A stretch of DNA of 33,871 nucleotides from Moorena sp. SIO3I8 (lineage in GTDB: Bacteria; Cyanobacteriota; Cyanobacteriia; Cyanobacteriales; Coleofasciculaceae), in the NCBI RefSeq assembly GCF_010692325.1, contig NZ_JAAHHW010000074.1:1-33871 (forward strand), given 5' to 3'. Of this stretch, positions 32,092 to 33,871 are shown piece after piece (position 1 is the first letter of the stretch; each line of letters begins with the position of its first letter). The translations under genes and the position numbers were made by a program. The notes under the pieces were generated by a model that saw only the letters and a list, made by a program, of their open reading frames with translations, made no database searches and was not told where the DNA came from.

Positions 32092-32124
32092 CAAGTCAGA
32101 AGTTAGAAGTCAGAAGTCAAAAGT
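32092..32124 (+). repeat. Heptamer run (AGTCAGA/AGTTAGA)
   Basis: Four to five degenerate AGTCAGA units with a 7-bp period in the spacer between the membrane-protein and lipoprotein-like genes. Confidence 0.75.
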
Positions 32125-32242
32125 AAGCTAGGACTAGGTTTCGGAGTTTAGAAATGTTAAACATCTGAATGCGTAGTGCTATAGCTTTGGTTTTACCTAT
32201 AATTTGTCGTCCAAATCCCCAAACTCATACTAGTCCTAAACG

Positions 32243-33115
32243 TTATAATTTTTTTAAATCCTCCGGTATTTCGCAATAGGTATACTCTGAACTAGGAGTA
32301 TATTTTTTGAGGTATTCTCCATCCAGTATTGACTCAAAATAATTATTAAGATGTATTCCGCCAATATCATCTATCTGGTTTAATTCTTTTTGAATTTCAT
32401 GTTTAACAGTTTTTCCATCACGAAATGCATTACTTGCTTGAATGCTTCTCCTATCCTTTTGTCTTAATATTTCTTTTAAATTGGGATAATTTTTGAGTTT
32501 TAAATAATAAATTCCTTCAAATAAGTCCCAGGTGTAAACTTGAAGGTCAACATTGGGTTGAGCATCTTTGATTTCAAAGGGCAAAGAAACTATAAAAATA
32601 ACACTTTTAATTTTAGGGTCACGAATTTGGAGATTTCTCTCCAGACTTAAATTTAAAACTTGTTGCTCATCTTCCCTAGACCATTTCCAAGCTAAGCAAC
32701 TAGCTTTTTTATAAACCCATCCGTCGTTATGGTTATCAATACGTCTGATATAAAAACTTTTAGCTTGATGAGAAAATGTTAATAATGTTACAATCTTGGG
32801 AGTATATCTATGATTCAGTAAACTCTTGGTATCTGGAATTTCTTGTCTTGAGTTTACAGGAATTCTCAAGACAAGCTTTTGAGGTGAGCATTCTTGATTG
32901 CCAAAAATCTCGTTATAGATAGGCTCATTAGACTGCACACTTATACTTCGAGCTTCTTCAGTTTGAATGTGACAGGGACTAATTTGAGTGGTACAGGAGT
33001 GTAGCCCGATACTATTGAAGATAAGAGTGACAATAATTCCTAGATAGCGGTGCGACCCCGGCGAGGTTCCTTCGCCATGGGAACGCGCACCAAGACATCG
33101 GAAGAGTTTATTCAT
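32243..33115 (-). CDS. Probable lipoprotein/secreted protein of unknown function
   Basis: About 290 residues from the ATG at 33115 (MNKLFRC...). The frame stays open to 33262 but the extra N-terminus is not signal-like. A hydrophobic stretch YLGIIVTLIFNSIGLHSC ends in a plausible lipobox (L-H-S-C), so the protein may be lipid-anchored outside the cytoplasm. The rest is alpha/beta, with beta-rich text (KIVTLLTFSHQAKSFYIRRID, KSVIFIVSLPFEIKD) and a charged C-terminus. No family recognised. A 43-bp inverted-repeat element (33049-33091) lies between the start and the hydrophobic core and adds about 14 residues (GARSHGEGTSPGSHR) to an otherwise ordinary signal peptide. A start at 33262 remains possible. 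Confidence 0.65.
   Translation of the reverse strand: MNKLFRCLGARSHGEGTSPGSHRYLGIIVTLIFNSIGLHSCTTQISPCHIQTEEARSISVQSNEPIYNEIFGNQECSPQKLVLRIPVNSRQEIPDTKSLLNHRYTPKIVTLLTFSHQAKSFYIRRIDNHNDGWVYKKASCLAWKWSREDEQQVLNLSLERNLQIRDPKIKSVIFIVSLPFEIKDAQPNVDLQVYTWDLFEGIYYLKLKNYPNLKEILRQKDRRSIQASNAFRDGKTVKHEIQKELNQIDDIGGIHLNNYFESILDGEYLKKYTPSSEYTYCEIPEDLKKL
33049..33091. repeat. Inverted-repeat insertion inside a coding region
   Basis: Ends GGTGCG (33049-33054) and CGCACC (33086-33091), with an inner near-palindrome GGCGAGG...CCTTCGCC. It is G/C-rich against the AT-rich gene around it. The length of 43 bp would shift the frame unless a compensating change or small target duplication came with it; the frame is open throughout. 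Confidence 0.55.
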
Positions 33116-33353
33116 GCAAAACTGTATCATGAAATGACTTGAAAGATGCTGTACGCTAGCACTTTCCAGTTGAGCGTTCATGCCTACAGGATTACCTAAG
33201 GAATCTTTTGCCGACCTGGGACGATCTATGATGGAAAGGATATGCGATCGCGTTAGATGCATCTCACTAATGATCTTCTAAGGTCACCGCAGACTTCCGG
33301 ATTGTTGGCAAAATTAGCATTAAGTCGTTTTTCCAACTCCTCTAGTAGCCCTT

Positions 33354-33745
33354 CTAGCTCCTTAATTTATACTTCCGCTTCTGCCTTGCGATTCCAACCT
33401 GATTGGATCTCTGATTGACACTCCCCACGGCGCTTATGCCGGGGGATTCTTGGATCGTAGACCCGTCTTGCTCGACCAGGCCGGAGCCAGGAAGAGTAGA
33501 GGACAGATCTCCCCAAGCGTTTTGGAAGGTTCCGGTGTGCCCCACCGTACCCAAGGCTCTACTTAAGATATTTCGAGCGGCGTTGTGGTCTCGATCTAAC
33601 TGACATCCACACTTGCAAACATGGGTTCTAGTTGATAACGATTTCTTGACCACTTCGCCACAGTTGGAACAATTCTGACTTGTATAAGCTGGATTCACTG
33701 CAACAGTTATCCGACCAAACTTTTTCCCAAAATATTCCAACCATT
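33354..33745 (-). pseudogene. tnpB: tnpB 3' exon, interrupted by a group II intron
   Basis: C-terminal 128 codons of a TnpB close to the intact copy at 9463-10674. It has the zinc ribbon CSNC ... CKCGC, the third RuvC motif LDRDHNAARNI and the RALGTVGHTGT tail. The similarity begins exactly at the Trp codon (33741-33743, W of WLEYF), next to the 3' end of a group II intron. The rest of the gene should lie beyond the intron, outside the window. Instead of stopping after QESP as the other copy does, the frame reads through the right-end hairpin (33423-33445, CCCC...GGGG) into flanking DNA, so the normal stop is lost. After splicing the nuclease might still be made, with a changed tail. Confidence 0.85.
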
Positions 33746-33871
33746 ATTAAACTAAGCCGGTGAGTCGCCTCACCGACTCGTCTTCAGAACCGGACGTGAC
33801 ATTTTCACATCATCCGGCTCCTCATCAAACGGAACCACTGACATTGGTACCTCTAGAACGGATTTTCATCT
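33746..33871 (-). mobile_element. Group II intron, 3' end (domains V and VI)
   Basis: On the minus strand a 34-nt domain V is complete (33787-33820): it opens GAGCCGGATG, has the GAAA-type loop region, and ends CGTCCGGTTC, with the catalytic-triad helix pairing fully. A TGAA joiner leads to domain VI: GGTGAG-GCGA-CTCACC stem with a candidate branch-point A eight bases from the 3' end. The intron ends ...TTTAAT at 33746, leaving AA-TGG of the tnpB exon. The maturase/reverse-transcriptase gene and 5' end lie outside the window. Group II introns in IS genes are known in cyanobacteria. Confidence 0.88.

Noticed and set aside
1-33871. tRNA or rRNA genes
   Set aside because: No cloverleaf with TTCRA-type T-arm and no rRNA core sequence was found by eye.

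Overview
The window looks like chromosomal DNA from a filamentous, repeat-rich cyanobacterium. The evidence is frequent HIP1 octamers (GCGATCGC), many heptanucleotide tandem repeats of the STRR type known from cyanobacteria, a SigF-type sigma factor, an SDR/CIA30 fusion of the HCF173 kind, a DUF3285-like gene between prfB and ybeY, and many IS200/IS605-type TnpB remnants. The repeats resemble those of Moorena/Lyngbya-type genomes, but that is an impression, not a test.

Region by region. 1-134: the last codons and right end of a tnpB element. 168-5500 (minus): recQ, preceded by a 1,040-residue NACHT ATPase with eight near-identical HEAT-like repeats, a candidate antiphage/NLR-type protein. 5501-6498: a duplicated intergenic block and a heptamer array. 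6427-6949: a small gene with a near-ideal sigma-70 promoter and a strong terminator. 7080-7718: three spaced direct repeats in front of an excisionase-like DNA-binding protein. 7777-7962: remnant of a Uma2-type nuclease. 8331-9438: a small SH3/KOW-like protein and a SAM methyltransferase. 9448-10764: an intact solo tnpB element. 10775-11066: a MITE-like palindrome and a heptamer-bearing element. 11107-11619: a membrane-anchored CPYC thioredoxin-like protein. 12172-13826: an SGNH/GDSL hydrolase split by a one-base frameshift at a HIP1 site. 13989-15206: a Fic AMPylase-like protein with an operator-like inverted repeat. 15347-16822: the SDR-CIA30 fusion. 16878-17660: sigF.

The second half is a core-gene stretch with repeats between the genes: a Bax-inhibitor-1-like membrane protein with a terminator, prfB with its programmed +1 frameshift, a DUF3285-like gene, ybeY, dgkA and a DAO-type flavoenzyme. 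After these come a cellulose-synthase-like GT2/PilZ protein with a structured leader, and a TauE/SafE permease. An abutting pair follows: a Cys-rich mini-protein and a double winged-helix protein of unknown function. 30.1-31.0 kb is degraded DNA. At the right edge lie a 4-TM coiled-coil protein, a probable lipoprotein and a tnpB fragment interrupted by the 3' end of a group II intron.

The most unusual features are the layered mobile and repetitive DNA. There are at least five TnpB-type right-end hairpins, several without a gene. Two inverted copies of a 108-bp palindromic element lie 17 kb apart. A family of elements bounded by GGTAAGCATTCAGC inverted repeats carries heptamer arrays. Nearly all microsatellites here have a period of exactly 7 bp.
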